A stretch of 54,100 bases of DNA from Paraburkholderia sp. CNPSo 3274 (GCF_024206475.1 NZ_JAMBPR010000062.1:1-54100), one strand, 5' to 3'. Shown: positions 8,666 to 17,562, counted from the first letter of the stretch. The notes: generated by a model from the sequence alone, not told the origin. Program-made: numbers and translations.

Positions 8666-8718
8666 CGAACACTCAAAATCCGTTTTAGACACTGAACAAG
8701 TCCCCCTGGAGACCCGAA

Positions 8719-10272
8719 ATGGCAGCAGACAAGCTCATCATCTTCGATACGACGTTGCGTGACGGCGAGCAGTCGCCCGGTGCGTCGATGACGAAGGAAG
8801 AGAAAATCCGCATCGCGAAGCAGCTCGAGCGCATGAAGGTCGACATCATCGAAGCGGGCTTCGCGGCCAGCTCGAACGGCGACTTCGACGCGATCCAGAC
8901 GATCGCCGGCATGATCAAGGACAGCACGATCTGCTCGCTCGCCCGCGCGAACGACAAGGACATCCAGCGCGCCGCCGACGCGCTCAAGGTCGCCGACCAC
9001 TTCCGCATTCACACGTTCATCGCCACCTCGGCGCTGCACATGGAGAAGAAACTGCGCATGTCGCCCGAGCAGGTGCTCGAGCAGGCGAAGCTCGCGGTGC
9101 GTTTCGCGCGCAAGTTCACGAACGACGTGGAGTTCTCGCCCGAAGACGGCAGCCGCTCGGACATGGACTTCCTGTGCCGCGTGCTCGAAGCCGTGATCAA
9201 CGAGGGCGCGACCACGATCAATATCGCCGATACGGTCGGCTACGGCATTCCCGAGCTGTACGGCAACCTCGTGAAGACGCTGCGCGAGCGCATTCCGAAC
9301 TCGGACAAGGCCGTGTTCTCGGTGCACTGCCACAACGACCTCGGCATGGCCGTGGCGAACTCGCTGGCCGGCGTGCAGATCGGCGGCGCGCGCCAGGTGG
9401 AGTGCACGATCAACGGTCTCGGCGAGCGCGCGGGCAACACGTCGCTCGAAGAAATCGTGATGGCCGTGAAGACCCGCAAGGACTACTTCGGCCTCGATCT
9501 CGGCATCGACACCACGCAGATCGTGCCGGCTTCGAAGCTCGTTTCGCAGATCACCGGTTTCGTGGTGCAGCCGAACAAGGCCGTGGTCGGTGCGAACGCC
9601 TTCGCGCACGCCTCGGGCATTCACCAGGACGGTGTGCTCAAGGCGCGCGACACCTACGAAATCATGCGCGCGGAAGACGTGGGCTGGAGCGCGAACAAGA
9701 TCGTGCTCGGCAAGCTCTCGGGCCGCAACGCGTTCAAGCAGCGCCTGCAGGAACTGGGCATTCAGCTCGACAGCGAAGCCGAACTGAACAACGCGTTCGC
9801 GCGCTTCAAGGAACTGGCCGATCGCAAGGCCGAAATCTTCGACGAAGACATCATCGCGATCGTCACGGAAGAGTCCGCGCAGGCGCAGGATCGGGAGCAC
9901 TTCAAATTCATCTCGCTCGCGCAGCACTCGGAGACGGGTGAGCGTCCGCACGCACGCGTCGTGTTCTCGGCCGACGGCAAGGAAGTGACCGGCGAAGCCG
10001 CGGGTAACGGCCCGGTGGACGCCACGCTCAATGCCATCGAAACCGAAGTGGGCAGCGGCTCCGAGCTTTTGCTGTACTCGGTGAACGCGATCACGACGGG
10101 CACCCAGGCGCAGGGCGAAGTGACGGTGCGTCTCTCGAAGGCCGGCCGCATCGTTAATGGCGTGGGCACCGATCCGGATATCGTTGCCGCTTCGGCGAAG
10201 GCGTATATCTCGGCGCTCAACAAGCTCTACTCGGGCGACAAGGTCAATCCGCAGCGCTCCGAAGCGGTGTAA
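8719..10272 (+). CDS. leuA: 2-isopropylmalate synthase
   Basis: Condenses acetyl-CoA with 2-oxoisovalerate, the committed step to leucine. A 517-residue protein. The N-terminal TIM barrel carries DTTLRDGEQSPG (about 10-21) with the metal-binding Asp and catalytic Arg, and HCHNDLG (about 203-209) with the two metal-binding His. A linker and a C-terminal LeuA allosteric domain (about 390-510) follow, where leucine binds for feedback inhibition. The full length shows it keeps this regulatory domain. CTGGAG precedes the ATG. It is transcribed alone, between its leader and the terminator at 10312. Confidence 0.96.
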   Translation: MAADKLIIFDTTLRDGEQSPGASMTKEEKIRIAKQLERMKVDIIEAGFAASSNGDFDAIQTIAGMIKDSTICSLARANDKDIQRAADALKVADHFRIHTFIATSALHMEKKLRMSPEQVLEQAKLAVRFARKFTNDVEFSPEDGSRSDMDFLCRVLEAVINEGATTINIADTVGYGIPELYGNLVKTLRERIPNSDKAVFSVHCHNDLGMAVANSLAGVQIGGARQVECTINGLGERAGNTSLEEIVMAVKTRKDYFGLDLGIDTTQIVPASKLVSQITGFVVQPNKAVVGANAFAHASGIHQDGVLKARDTYEIMRAEDVGWSANKIVLGKLSGRNAFKQRLQELGIQLDSEAELNNAFARFKELADRKAEIFDEDIIAIVTEESAQAQDREHFKFISLAQHSETGERPHARVVFSADGKEVTGEAAGNGPVDATLNAIETEVGSGSELLLYSVNAITTGTQAQGEVTVRLSKAGRIVNGVGTDPDIVAASAKAYISALNKLYSGDKVNPQRSEAV

Positions 10273-10311
10273 GCGGTGGCGAGGCGTCTTGCCTCGCATC
10301 GCCAGCAATGA

Positions 10312-10351
10312 AAAACCCCCGGGGCTCGCGAGAGCGCGGGGGTTTTGTTTT
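10312..10351. terminator. Bidirectional terminator leuA / lipoprotein gene
   Basis: aaaacccccg (10312-10321) pairs with cgggggtttt (10337-10346), with a further small stem inside the loop and T runs on both strands. It serves leuA on the plus strand and the lipoprotein gene on the minus strand. Confidence 0.85.
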
Positions 10352-10372
10352 GCCGAGCCGCGATTCGAACAA

Positions 10373-10924
10373 TCAGAACAGGCTGCGGCGATCCGGATCG
10401 TGCAGCGGATCGGGCGTCTTCTGCGTGAGCCGCAGAATGCCCTGGTCGTCGAAGTAGAAGCTGTAGAGCATGTACCAGACGTTGTCTTCGAGGTAACGGT
10501 AGGTCCACACTTCCTTCTTCATCAGCGGGAAGTAGGAGGTTTCGACCGGGCGGCCGAAGTTCACGAGCACGTCGGTGCGCGTCCATTTGCCGATTTCCGC
10601 GCGATAGAACTCGTTGGGCTGCAGCACCTGGCGCACGTTCACGACCCGGGCGCTGGCGTCGATGTCGGCGGCGGTGGTGGTTTCGCCCATCGGCTGGGTT
10701 GGCCACATCAGGCGCTTGCCGCCGTCGGGCAGGTCGTAGGTTTCAGCCGGCGGCCCGAAGCGGGCGATCACGGCCTGCGCGTCGTCGCCCGCATGGAATT
10801 GCTGCCACGGCTGTGCGCAGCCGGCGAGCGCGAGTGCGCCTACGCCCGCGAGGAGCCCGAGACGCAAGCGGCGCGAGGCGCGGCGCACAGGCGTTGCGAG
10901 CGAGGTTGATAGGCGCGTGAACAT
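10373..10924 (-). CDS. BamE/SmpA-like outer-membrane lipoprotein
   Basis: A 183-residue precursor with an Arg-rich start, a hydrophobic segment and a lipobox L-A-G-C with Cys36, so a lipoprotein. The mature part has two copies of a BamE/SmpA-like fold pattern: ARFGPPAETYDLPDGG and VNFGRPVETSYFPLMKKEVW, the second followed by FYFDDQGIL. BamE-type proteins assist outer-membrane protein assembly, but this is not bamE itself by context, and its role is unknown. GGGGGA lies a few bases before the ATG at 10924. A much longer open frame continues upstream but is the shadow of the next gene. Confidence 0.75.
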   Translation of the reverse strand: MFTRLSTSLATPVRRASRRLRLGLLAGVGALALAGCAQPWQQFHAGDDAQAVIARFGPPAETYDLPDGGKRLMWPTQPMGETTTAADIDASARVVNVRQVLQPNEFYRAEIGKWTRTDVLVNFGRPVETSYFPLMKKEVWTYRYLEDNVWYMLYSFYFDDQGILRLTQKTPDPLHDPDRRSLF

Positions 10925-11038
10925 GATGTCCCCCGATGGCAAGGTTTCAATGACCGCCGTGAATGTGGAACCCTTATTTTGACACGGCGCGAGAGGCTCG
11001 CGGGGCCGGCCTGTCCGCGCACCCGACGGATCGCGGCC

Positions 11039-11068
11039 TTGCCGTCGCCCCGACTCGCGGCCTATGAT
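11039..11068 (+). promoter_or_regulatory. Predicted promoter of binding-protein gene
   Basis: TTGCCG (11039-11044) and TATGAT (11063-11068) are 18 bases apart, 36 bases before the ATG at 11105. Confidence 0.45.
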
Positions 11069-11104
11069 CCGCGCTTCGAATGACAATCCGGCTGGCATCA
11101 AACA

Positions 11105-12412
11105 ATGAGAGAAAAGCGCATAACGGCACGCATGGCGCGTGCGGCGGCGATCATGGTCGCCATGGTGGCGCTGGCGGCAGGGCTCGCGGCCGTAACCGGC
11201 GCACAGGCGGATGAGGCGCCGACCGGCAAGCCGATCCAGCTCGCGCTCATCGAGGGTATGTCCGGTCCGTTCGCGGACGCGGGCGCGGCCGTCGAGCGCA
11301 ACCTGCGCTTCGGCGTGGAGCGGGTCAATGCGAGCGGCGGCGTCGTGCTGCATGACGGGCGGCATCCGCTCGAACTGGTCACGCTCGACAGCAAGGGCAG
11401 CCCCGAGGCGGCGCTCGTGCAGTTGCGCATGGCGCAGGACCGCCACATCGGCTATGTGATGCAGGGCAACAGTTCGGCGGTGGCGGCGGCGCTCGTGACG
11501 GCGATCGATCGTCAAGCCGCGCGCAATCCGGAGAACCGCGAAGTCTTCCTCAACTATTCCGCCGACGACCCCGCGCTCACCAACGCGAATTGCAGCTTCT
11601 GGCATTTCCGCTTCGACGCGCACGCGGGCATGCGCATGGACGCGCTCGCGGACGTGATCGCGGGGGACAAGTCGGTGAAGAAGGTATATCTGCTCAACCA
11701 GGACTACAGCTTCGGCCACGACGTGAGCACGCTCGCACGCGCGGCGCTGGCGAAGGACCGCCCGGACATCGCCATCGTCGGCGACGAGTTCCACCCCATC
11801 GGCCGCGTGAAGGACTTCGCGCCTTACGTCGCCAAGATTCGCGCCGCGGGCGCCGACGCCGTCATCACCGGTAACTGGGGCAGCGACCTCACGCTGCTCG
11901 TGAAGGCCGCGCGCGAGCAGGGCCTCGACACGAAGTTCTACACCTTCTACGGCAACAGCCTGGGCGCGCCGGCGGCGCTGGGCGACGCGGGCGTGAAGCG
12001 CGTGATTGCGGTCGCCGACTGGCACCCGAACGTGGGCGGCGCGGCCTCCGACGCGTGGTACAAGGCCTTCCGCACGCGCTATCCGGCGGCTAAGGACGAC
12101 TACCCGGTGCTGCGCATGTCGATGATGGTGGAGATGCTCGCGCAAGCCATGGCGAAGGCGGGCACGGCCGACCCTGGGGCGGTCGCGAAGGCACTGGAGG
12201 GCATGCGATTCGATAATGGCTTCCACGCCATGTGGATGCGCGCCGACGACCACCAGGTGATCCAGCCCCTTTATGTCATGGAGATGGACAAGCAGGGCAC
12301 GCCCGGTGTGCGCTACGACAACGAGGGTTCCGGCTACGGCTTTCGCACCGTGCTGGCGCTGCCCGCGGAGCGCACCGTGCCCGCCACTGCCTGCCAGATG
12401 ACACGGCCTTGA
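11105..12412 (+). CDS. Periplasmic branched-chain amino acid binding protein
   Basis: A 435-residue protein with a signal peptide (about 1-36, cleaved near AQA-DEA) and a type I periplasmic binding fold of the LivJ/LivK family (Peripla_BP_6). Typical stretches are LALIEGMSGPFADAGAA (start of the fold), GVERVNASGG and VVLHDG-type strands, and VITGNWGSDLTLLVKAA in the second lobe. Such proteins deliver leucine, isoleucine, valine or related amides to an ABC importer. No permease or ATPase gene lies nearby, so it is an orphan and its partner must be elsewhere. The actual ligand cannot be told from sequence. Confidence 0.85.
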   Translation: MREKRITARMARAAAIMVAMVALAAGLAAVTGAQADEAPTGKPIQLALIEGMSGPFADAGAAVERNLRFGVERVNASGGVVLHDGRHPLELVTLDSKGSPEAALVQLRMAQDRHIGYVMQGNSSAVAAALVTAIDRQAARNPENREVFLNYSADDPALTNANCSFWHFRFDAHAGMRMDALADVIAGDKSVKKVYLLNQDYSFGHDVSTLARAALAKDRPDIAIVGDEFHPIGRVKDFAPYVAKIRAAGADAVITGNWGSDLTLLVKAAREQGLDTKFYTFYGNSLGAPAALGDAGVKRVIAVADWHPNVGGAASDAWYKAFRTRYPAAKDDYPVLRMSMMVEMLAQAMAKAGTADPGAVAKALEGMRFDNGFHAMWMRADDHQVIQPLYVMEMDKQGTPGVRYDNEGSGYGFRTVLALPAERTVPATACQMTRP

Positions 12413-12431
12413 CGGCGTCCCTTACAAGCGG

Positions 12432-12461
12432 TTTCGCGGCAAATCGGGGCTGTGCTACAAT
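12432..12461 (+). promoter_or_regulatory. Predicted promoter of rpsO
   Basis: TACAAT (12456-12461) is preceded by an extended -10 TG (12453-12454) and by TTTCGC (12432-12437) at 18 bases. A hairpin, cttgtcgc (12468-12475) with gcggcaag (12482-12489), would lie at the very start of the transcript. Confidence 0.5.
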
Positions 12462-12566
12462 ACGCCCCTTGTCGCGAGCCTGCGGCAAGACAATTACGCA
12501 GTGAGAACCAAGCCACGGCACGGCCTTTCTTCCGTGACCGCTCGTTTGTTTTAAAGGAAAAGCAAA

Positions 12567-12836
12567 ATGTCCGTAGCAGATATCAAGAAGTCCGACGTCG
12601 TCGCGCAATTTGCGCGCGGCACCAATGACACGGGTTCGCCCGAAGTTCAGGTTGCGCTCCTGACGTCGCGTATCAATGAACTGACCTCGCACTTCAAGTC
12701 GCACGCGAAGGATCACCACAGCCGCCGCGGTCTGCTGCGCATGGTGAGCCGCCGCCGCAAGCTGCTCGACTACCTGAAGGGCAAGGACGCTGACCGTTAC
12801 CGCGCGCTGATCGAAAAGCTGGGTCTGCGTAAGTAA
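12567..12836 (+). CDS. rpsO: 30S ribosomal protein S15
   Basis: An 89-residue primary binding protein of the 16S rRNA central domain. The family stretches GSPEVQVALLTSRINELTSHFKSH (about 23-46) and DHHSRRGLLRMVSRRRKLLDYL (about 49-70) are intact, giving the four-helix protein its rRNA-contacting residues. AAAGGAA lies before the ATG. It is followed by a strong terminator, then pnp, the usual rpsO–pnp order. The leader of about 100 bases has two possible hairpins. S15 represses its own translation in several bacteria, but I cannot show a binding site here. Confidence 0.97.
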   Translation: MSVADIKKSDVVAQFARGTNDTGSPEVQVALLTSRINELTSHFKSHAKDHHSRRGLLRMVSRRRKLLDYLKGKDADRYRALIEKLGLRK

Positions 12837-12856
12837 TCGGAAGGTCTTCCACAAAG

Positions 12857-12896
12857 ATGCCTGTGTCAGTTCCGCTGATGCAGGCATTTTGTTTTT
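12857..12896 (+). terminator. Intrinsic terminator after rpsO
   Basis: atgcctgtgtcag (12857-12869) and ctgatgcaggcat (12875-12887) make a 13-pair stem with two G-U pairs, followed by tttgttttt. In the rpsO–pnp layout such a terminator is often partly read through. Confidence 0.85.
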
Positions 12897-13019
12897 GAAC
12901 GGTGCGCATCATGCTGCTTTTCAGGCCGCTTCGATGCGATGAACACCGTCCGTAACACAAGGCAACATCACGTAGCACCAGCAGTACAAGCAGCAGGGCC
13001 GGGCCTCGGTGGCAGAGCT

Positions 13020-13108
13020 TTGTGTCATTCCAGCAGATCGTACGCGGCGATGCGTCACAGCCGCATTGCAACCGTTTTGCAACCTCGCGATCCGCTGGAA
13101 TGGCATAA
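13020..13108 (+). promoter_or_regulatory. pnp: Long stem in pnp leader, likely RNase III site
   Basis: Bases 13020-13040 pair with 13088-13108 over 20 pairs with a single A-C mismatch (13035/13093), including a perfect nine-pair core cattccagc/gctggaatg (13026-13034/13094-13102). The loop can form smaller hairpins. In E. coli the pnp leader has a comparable stem that RNase III cuts so that PNPase can repress itself; the same is inferred here. The rest of 12897-13200 holds no gene that I can support. Confidence 0.6.
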
Positions 13109-13200
13109 CACTCCTCTTCCTGCGCGGTGTCGGAGCCTGTCTTGCCGCATCGTCCGCGTGTGCGGGCGGCGCATAACAAATGAGTAAGGAGTGAGTGACC

Positions 13201-15348
13201 ATGACCATGTTCAATAAAGTCGTGAAGGAATTCAAATGGGGCCAGCACAACGTGCGCCTCGAAACGGGTGAGATCGCCCGTCAGGCGAGCGGTGCTGTCA
13301 TCGTCGATGTCGAAGACACCGTCGTGCTCGCGACCGTCGTCGGCGCGAAGACCGCCAAGCCGGGTCAGGACTTCTTCCCGCTCACCGTCGACTACATCGA
13401 AAAGACCTATTCGGCCGGCAAGATCCCGGGCGGCTTCTTCCGCCGCGAAGGCCGTCCGTCGGAAGGCGAGACGCTCATCTCGCGCCTGATCGACCGTCCG
13501 CTGCGCCCGCTTTTCCCGGAAGGCTATTACAACGAAGTTCAGGTCGTGATCCACGTCCTGTCGATCAACCCGGAAGTCCCGGCTGACATCCCCGCGCTGA
13601 TTGGCGCGTCGGCTGCGCTGGCGATCTCGGGTCTGCCGTTCAACGGTCCGGTGGGCGCCGCACGCGTGGCGTACATCAACAACGAGTACGTGCTCAACCC
13701 CACGCGCGCCCAGATCAAGGAATCGAGCCTCGACCTCGTCGTGGCCGGTACCGAGCGCGCTGTGCTGATGGTGGAATCGGAAGCCGACCAGCTGCCGGAA
13801 GACGTGATGCTCGGCGCGGTCGTGTTCGGCCACGAGCAAATGCAAACGGCTATCGACGCGATCCACGAGCTGGTGCGTGACGGCGGCAAGCCCGAATGGG
13901 ACTGGACGCCTGCGCCGAAGGACGAAGCGCTCATCGCGCGCGTCACGGCCATCGCCAACGACAACCTGCTTGCCGCGTACCAGCTGCGCGACAAGCAACA
14001 GCGCTCGACCAAGCTGAAGGAAGTCTACGCAGCGACGTCGGCGAAGCTCGAAGAAGAAGCGGCTGCGGCCGGCACGACGGCGGCCGACAAGGCCACGGTC
14101 GGCAACATCGTGTTCGACCTCGAAGCGAAGATCGTCCGTTCGCAGATCCTGAACGGCGAGCCGCGTATCGACGGCCGTGACACGCGCACGGTTCGCCCGA
14201 TCGAGATCCGCACGGGCGTGCTGCCGCGCACCCACGGTTCGGCGCTCTTCACGCGCGGCGAAACGCAGGCGCTGGTCGTCGCGACGCTCGGCACCAAGGG
14301 CGACGAGCAGATCATCGACGCGCTCGAAGGCGAGTACCGCGACCGCTTCATGCTCCACTACAACATGCCTCCGTTCGCGACCGGCGAAACGGGCCGTGTT
14401 GGCTCGCCGAAGCGCCGTGAAATCGGCCACGGCCGTCTCGCCAAGCGTGCGCTCGTCGCGTGCCTGCCGAGCGCCGAAGAGTTCGGCTACTCGATCCGCG
14501 TGGTCTCGGAAATCACCGAGTCGAACGGTTCCTCGTCGATGGCTTCGGTGTGCGGCGGCTGCCTCGCGCTGATGGACGCCGGCGTGCCGATGAAGGCGCA
14601 CGTGGCCGGTATCGCCATGGGCCTGATCCTCGAAGGCAACAAGTTCGCCGTGCTGACCGACATCCTCGGCGACGAAGATCACCTCGGCGACATGGACTTC
14701 AAGGTGGCCGGTACGGAAGCTGGCGTGACCGCGCTTCAGATGGACATCAAGATCCAGGGCATCACCAAGGAAATCATGCAGGTCGCACTCGCGCAAGCGA
14801 AGGAAGGCCGCATGCACATCCTCGGCAAGATGACCTCGGCTGTCTCGGGCGTGAACACCGAGCTGTCGGCGTACGCTCCGCGCATGATCACCATCAAGAT
14901 CAATCCGGAAAAGATCCGCGACGTGATCGGCAAGGGCGGTTCGGTGATCCGCGCGCTGACGGAAGAAACCGGCACGACCATCGACATTTCGGATGACGGC
15001 GTCGTGACCATCGCCTCGACCTCGAGCGAAGGCATGGCCGAAGCGAAGAAGCGCATCGAGAACATCACGGCCGAAATCGAAGTGGGCCAGGTGTACGAAG
15101 GCGCGGTCCTCAAGCTGCTGGACTTCGGCGCGATCGTGAACCTGCTGCCGGGCAAGGATGGTCTGCTGCACATCTCCGAGATCGCCAACGAGCGCATCAA
15201 GGATATCAACGACTATCTGAAGGAAGGCCAGATCGTGAAGGTCAAGGTTATCCAGACGGACGAGAAGGGCCGCGTGCGTCTGTCCGCCAAGGCGCTGCTC
15301 AACGAGCAAGCGAATGGCGGCGCACCGCAAGGCGAGCCGCAGCAGTAA
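13201..15348 (+). CDS. pnp: Polyribonucleotide nucleotidyltransferase (PNPase)
   Basis: A 3'-5' phosphorolytic exoribonuclease of the RNA degradosome. The 715-residue protein has two RNase PH-like domains: about 10-145 (…KTYSAGKIPGGFFRREGRPS) and about 310-545 with the catalytic region (GETGRVGSPKRREIGHGRLA, later DILGDEDHLGDMDFKVAGT). A KH domain (about 555-615, IRDVIGKGGSVIRALTEET) and an S1 domain (about 622-692, LLPGKDGLLHISEI) follow. AAGGAG at 13186-13191 is nine bases from the ATG at 13201. The in-frame GTG at 13195 is too close to it to be the start. The gene is closed by the terminator at 15363-15400. Confidence 0.97.
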   Translation: MTMFNKVVKEFKWGQHNVRLETGEIARQASGAVIVDVEDTVVLATVVGAKTAKPGQDFFPLTVDYIEKTYSAGKIPGGFFRREGRPSEGETLISRLIDRPLRPLFPEGYYNEVQVVIHVLSINPEVPADIPALIGASAALAISGLPFNGPVGAARVAYINNEYVLNPTRAQIKESSLDLVVAGTERAVLMVESEADQLPEDVMLGAVVFGHEQMQTAIDAIHELVRDGGKPEWDWTPAPKDEALIARVTAIANDNLLAAYQLRDKQQRSTKLKEVYAATSAKLEEEAAAAGTTAADKATVGNIVFDLEAKIVRSQILNGEPRIDGRDTRTVRPIEIRTGVLPRTHGSALFTRGETQALVVATLGTKGDEQIIDALEGEYRDRFMLHYNMPPFATGETGRVGSPKRREIGHGRLAKRALVACLPSAEEFGYSIRVVSEITESNGSSSMASVCGGCLALMDAGVPMKAHVAGIAMGLILEGNKFAVLTDILGDEDHLGDMDFKVAGTEAGVTALQMDIKIQGITKEIMQVALAQAKEGRMHILGKMTSAVSGVNTELSAYAPRMITIKINPEKIRDVIGKGGSVIRALTEETGTTIDISDDGVVTIASTSSEGMAEAKKRIENITAEIEVGQVYEGAVLKLLDFGAIVNLLPGKDGLLHISEIANERIKDINDYLKEGQIVKVKVIQTDEKGRVRLSAKALLNEQANGGAPQGEPQQ

Positions 15349-15362
15349 AGCGGTAAGCTCCA

Positions 15363-15400
15363 ACGGCCGGCAGCGTGCGGAACGCGCCGGCCGTTTTTTT
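15363..15400 (+). terminator. Intrinsic terminator of pnp
   Basis: acggccggc (15363-15371) pairs with gccggccgt (15386-15394), with an inner gcgt/acgc pair set, followed by seven T. Confidence 0.9.
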
Positions 15401-15508
15401 ATGACAATGAGGGTGAATGGCAGTGCGCACGCATCAATCATGTCGCGTGCGCAGCGCCATCCAGACGGGGCGCCCAGACCGGGGCGCGAAGCTCCAAGGA
15501 GACGCGAG

Positions 15509-16525
15509 ATGAAGGCAGTCGAGATTACGGAATTCGGTGCGCCGGACGTGCTCAAGCTGGCCGAACGGCCAACCCCCGAGCCGAAGGCTGGTGAAGTGCT
15601 GATCAAGGTGAGCGCCTCGGGCGTGAACCGCCCCGACGTGTTCCAGCGCAAGGGCTCGTATGCGCCGCCGCCGGGTATTTCCGATCTGCCGGGGCTCGAG
15701 GTGGCGGGCGAGATCGTTGGAGGCTCGATCGATGAGAAGAACAATCCGTTCGGCCTGAAGATTGGCGATCGCGTGTGCGCGCTGATCGCGGGCGGCGGTT
15801 ACGCCGAATACGCGGTCGCGCCGCTCGGGCAATGCCTGCCGGTGCCGAAGGGGCTCACGGATGTCGAGGCGGCCTCGCTGCCCGAAACGTTCTTCACGGT
15901 CTGGAGCAACGTATTCCAGCGCGCCTACCTCGGCCAGGGCGAGGGCGGCGAGAACGAGACTCTGCTCGTGCAGGGCGGCTCGAGCGGCATCGGCGTGACG
16001 GCGATCCAGATCGCGCATGCCCTTGGCTTTCGCGTGTTCGCAACCGCGGGCTCGGACGACAAGTGCCACGCCTGTGAAGCGCTCGGCGCCGACCGCGCCA
16101 TCAACTACCGCACCAGCGATTTCGTGGAGGTCGTGAAGGCGCTCACGAACGACCGCGGCGTGGACGTGATCCTCGACATGGTGGCCGGCGGCTATGTGGC
16201 GCGCGAGCTTTCCGCGCTTGCGACCGGTGGCCGCATCGTACTCATCGCGACGCTCGGCGGCTCCAAGGCCGAACTCAACATGGGTGAGATCCTGCGCCGC
16301 CGGCTCACAGTGACCGGTTCGACGCTGCGTGCGCGGTCCGTGGAGTTCAAGGCCCAGATCGCTCAGGAACTCAAGGCGAAGGTCTGGCCCCTCATCGAAG
16401 AGGGTCGCATCAAACCCGTCGTGTTCCGCGTATTTCCCGCCGCGCAGGCCGCCGAGGCCCATGCGTTAATGGAAAGCAGCGAGCATATCGGCAAGATTAT
16501 GCTCGACTGGAGCAGCGCGGCCTGA
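15509..16525 (+). CDS. NAD(P)H quinone oxidoreductase, PIG3 type
   Basis: A 338-residue zinc-free medium-chain dehydrogenase/reductase of the quinone oxidoreductase (PIG3/Qor) group. The N-terminal catalytic domain has GVNRPDVFQRKGSYAPPPG (about 38-56). The NADPH-binding Rossmann domain has VQGGSSGIGVTAIQIAHALG (about 154-173). No zinc-binding Cys cluster is present. It is expected to reduce quinones or similar carbonyl compounds in the cytoplasm. AAGGAG precedes the ATG at 15509 by eight bases; the longer open frame overlapping pnp has no such support. The true substrate is unknown. Confidence 0.87.
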   Translation: MKAVEITEFGAPDVLKLAERPTPEPKAGEVLIKVSASGVNRPDVFQRKGSYAPPPGISDLPGLEVAGEIVGGSIDEKNNPFGLKIGDRVCALIAGGGYAEYAVAPLGQCLPVPKGLTDVEAASLPETFFTVWSNVFQRAYLGQGEGGENETLLVQGGSSGIGVTAIQIAHALGFRVFATAGSDDKCHACEALGADRAINYRTSDFVEVVKALTNDRGVDVILDMVAGGYVARELSALATGGRIVLIATLGGSKAELNMGEILRRRLTVTGSTLRARSVEFKAQIAQELKAKVWPLIEEGRIKPVVFRVFPAAQAAEAHALMESSEHIGKIMLDWSSAA

Positions 16526-16678
16526 CGGCACATCGGCGCGAGCCACCCGCTCGTGCTTGATTTTTCGGGTTTTTTTCGCGTATTTTTTTGTGCATCGCGG
16601 GCGGGGCGGTTTGACCCACCTGGATTTCACGCAGTAAAATCATGTGTTTTGCGTCCGCTTTTAACAGCAACCGGAACA

Positions 16679-17461
16679 ATGACGAAACAACGATCGAAGC
16701 TCGTAGTCGGTAACTGGAAGATGCATGGCCGCCTCGCGGTCAATGCGGCACTGCTAGAAGGCGTTGCGCGCGGTGCGCAGGCGCTCCCCCAGGACGTGCA
16801 CGTTGGTGTGTGCGTGCCGTTCCCGTATCTCGCGCAGGCGCAGGCGCTGCTCGGCGGCAGCCGGGTTCAGTGGGGCGCGCAGGACATTTCGGCGCACGAG
16901 CAGGGTGCCTATACGGGCGAAGTCGCGGCAGGCATGGTTGCCGACTTCGAATCCACTATTGCGATCGTTGGTCACTCGGAGCGTCGCGCGTACCACGGCG
17001 AGAGTTCCGAATTCGTCGCCGTGAAAGCGCAGCGCGCGCTTGCGGCGGGCCTCACGCCTATCGTCTGCGTGGGTGAGACGCTCGAAGAACGCGAGTCAGG
17101 CGCGACCGAGCGCGTGGTTGGCGCACAGATCGATGCCGTGCTGGCCGTGCTGTCGGTCGAAGAGGCGGCGCGTATCGTTGTCGCTTACGAGCCGGTTTGG
17201 GCGATCGGCACCGGCAAGAGCGCGAGCTCGGACCAGGCTCAACAGGTGCATGCGTTCCTGCGTGCGCGCCTCGCTGCCAAGGGCGCGCAAGCGGCGGACG
17301 TGCCGCTGCTCTACGGCGGCAGCGTGAAGCCGGAAAATGCGGCGGAGCTCTTCCGTCAGGCCGACATCGACGGCGGCCTGATCGGCGGTGCGTCGCTGAA
17401 AGAGGGTGATTTCCTCGCGATCTGCGTGGCCGCCGCGGCGGGCGCCAGCGTCGCGAGCTAA
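16679..17461 (+). CDS. tpiA: Triosephosphate isomerase
   Basis: Interconverts dihydroxyacetone phosphate and glyceraldehyde 3-phosphate in glycolysis and gluconeogenesis. A 260-residue TIM barrel with all catalytic residues visible: Asn and Lys in GNWKMHG (about 11-17), His in GHSERR (about 101-106) and Glu in AYEPVWAIGTGKSA, whose end is the flexible loop. The phosphate-binding YGGSVKPENA lies near 217-226. The ATG at 16679 gives the family length; the ORF extension upstream is not coding. secG follows 101 bases later, a common betaproteobacterial pairing. Confidence 0.96.
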   Translation: MTKQRSKLVVGNWKMHGRLAVNAALLEGVARGAQALPQDVHVGVCVPFPYLAQAQALLGGSRVQWGAQDISAHEQGAYTGEVAAGMVADFESTIAIVGHSERRAYHGESSEFVAVKAQRALAAGLTPIVCVGETLEERESGATERVVGAQIDAVLAVLSVEEAARIVVAYEPVWAIGTGKSASSDQAQQVHAFLRARLAAKGAQAADVPLLYGGSVKPENAAELFRQADIDGGLIGGASLKEGDFLAICVAAAAGASVAS

Positions 17462-17562
17462 AGGCTTGCGCACGAAGCATTCGAAATAAAACGCGTCGTG
17501 CGGGCTGCTTATGCGTCTGCTCCGGGAGGGGCGGACGTTCAACCAGGACTCAGGTGAGTGTG

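Noticed and set aside
13195..13197. GTG start for pnp
   Set aside because: Only three bases from AAGGAG, too close; ATG at 13201 has a nine-base spacing and matches homologues.
12694..15744. 1016-codon open frame on the minus strand across pnp
   Set aside because: It is the complement of pnp. Long antisense frames arise from strong third-position GC bias here. It has no recognisable domain and spans two terminators.
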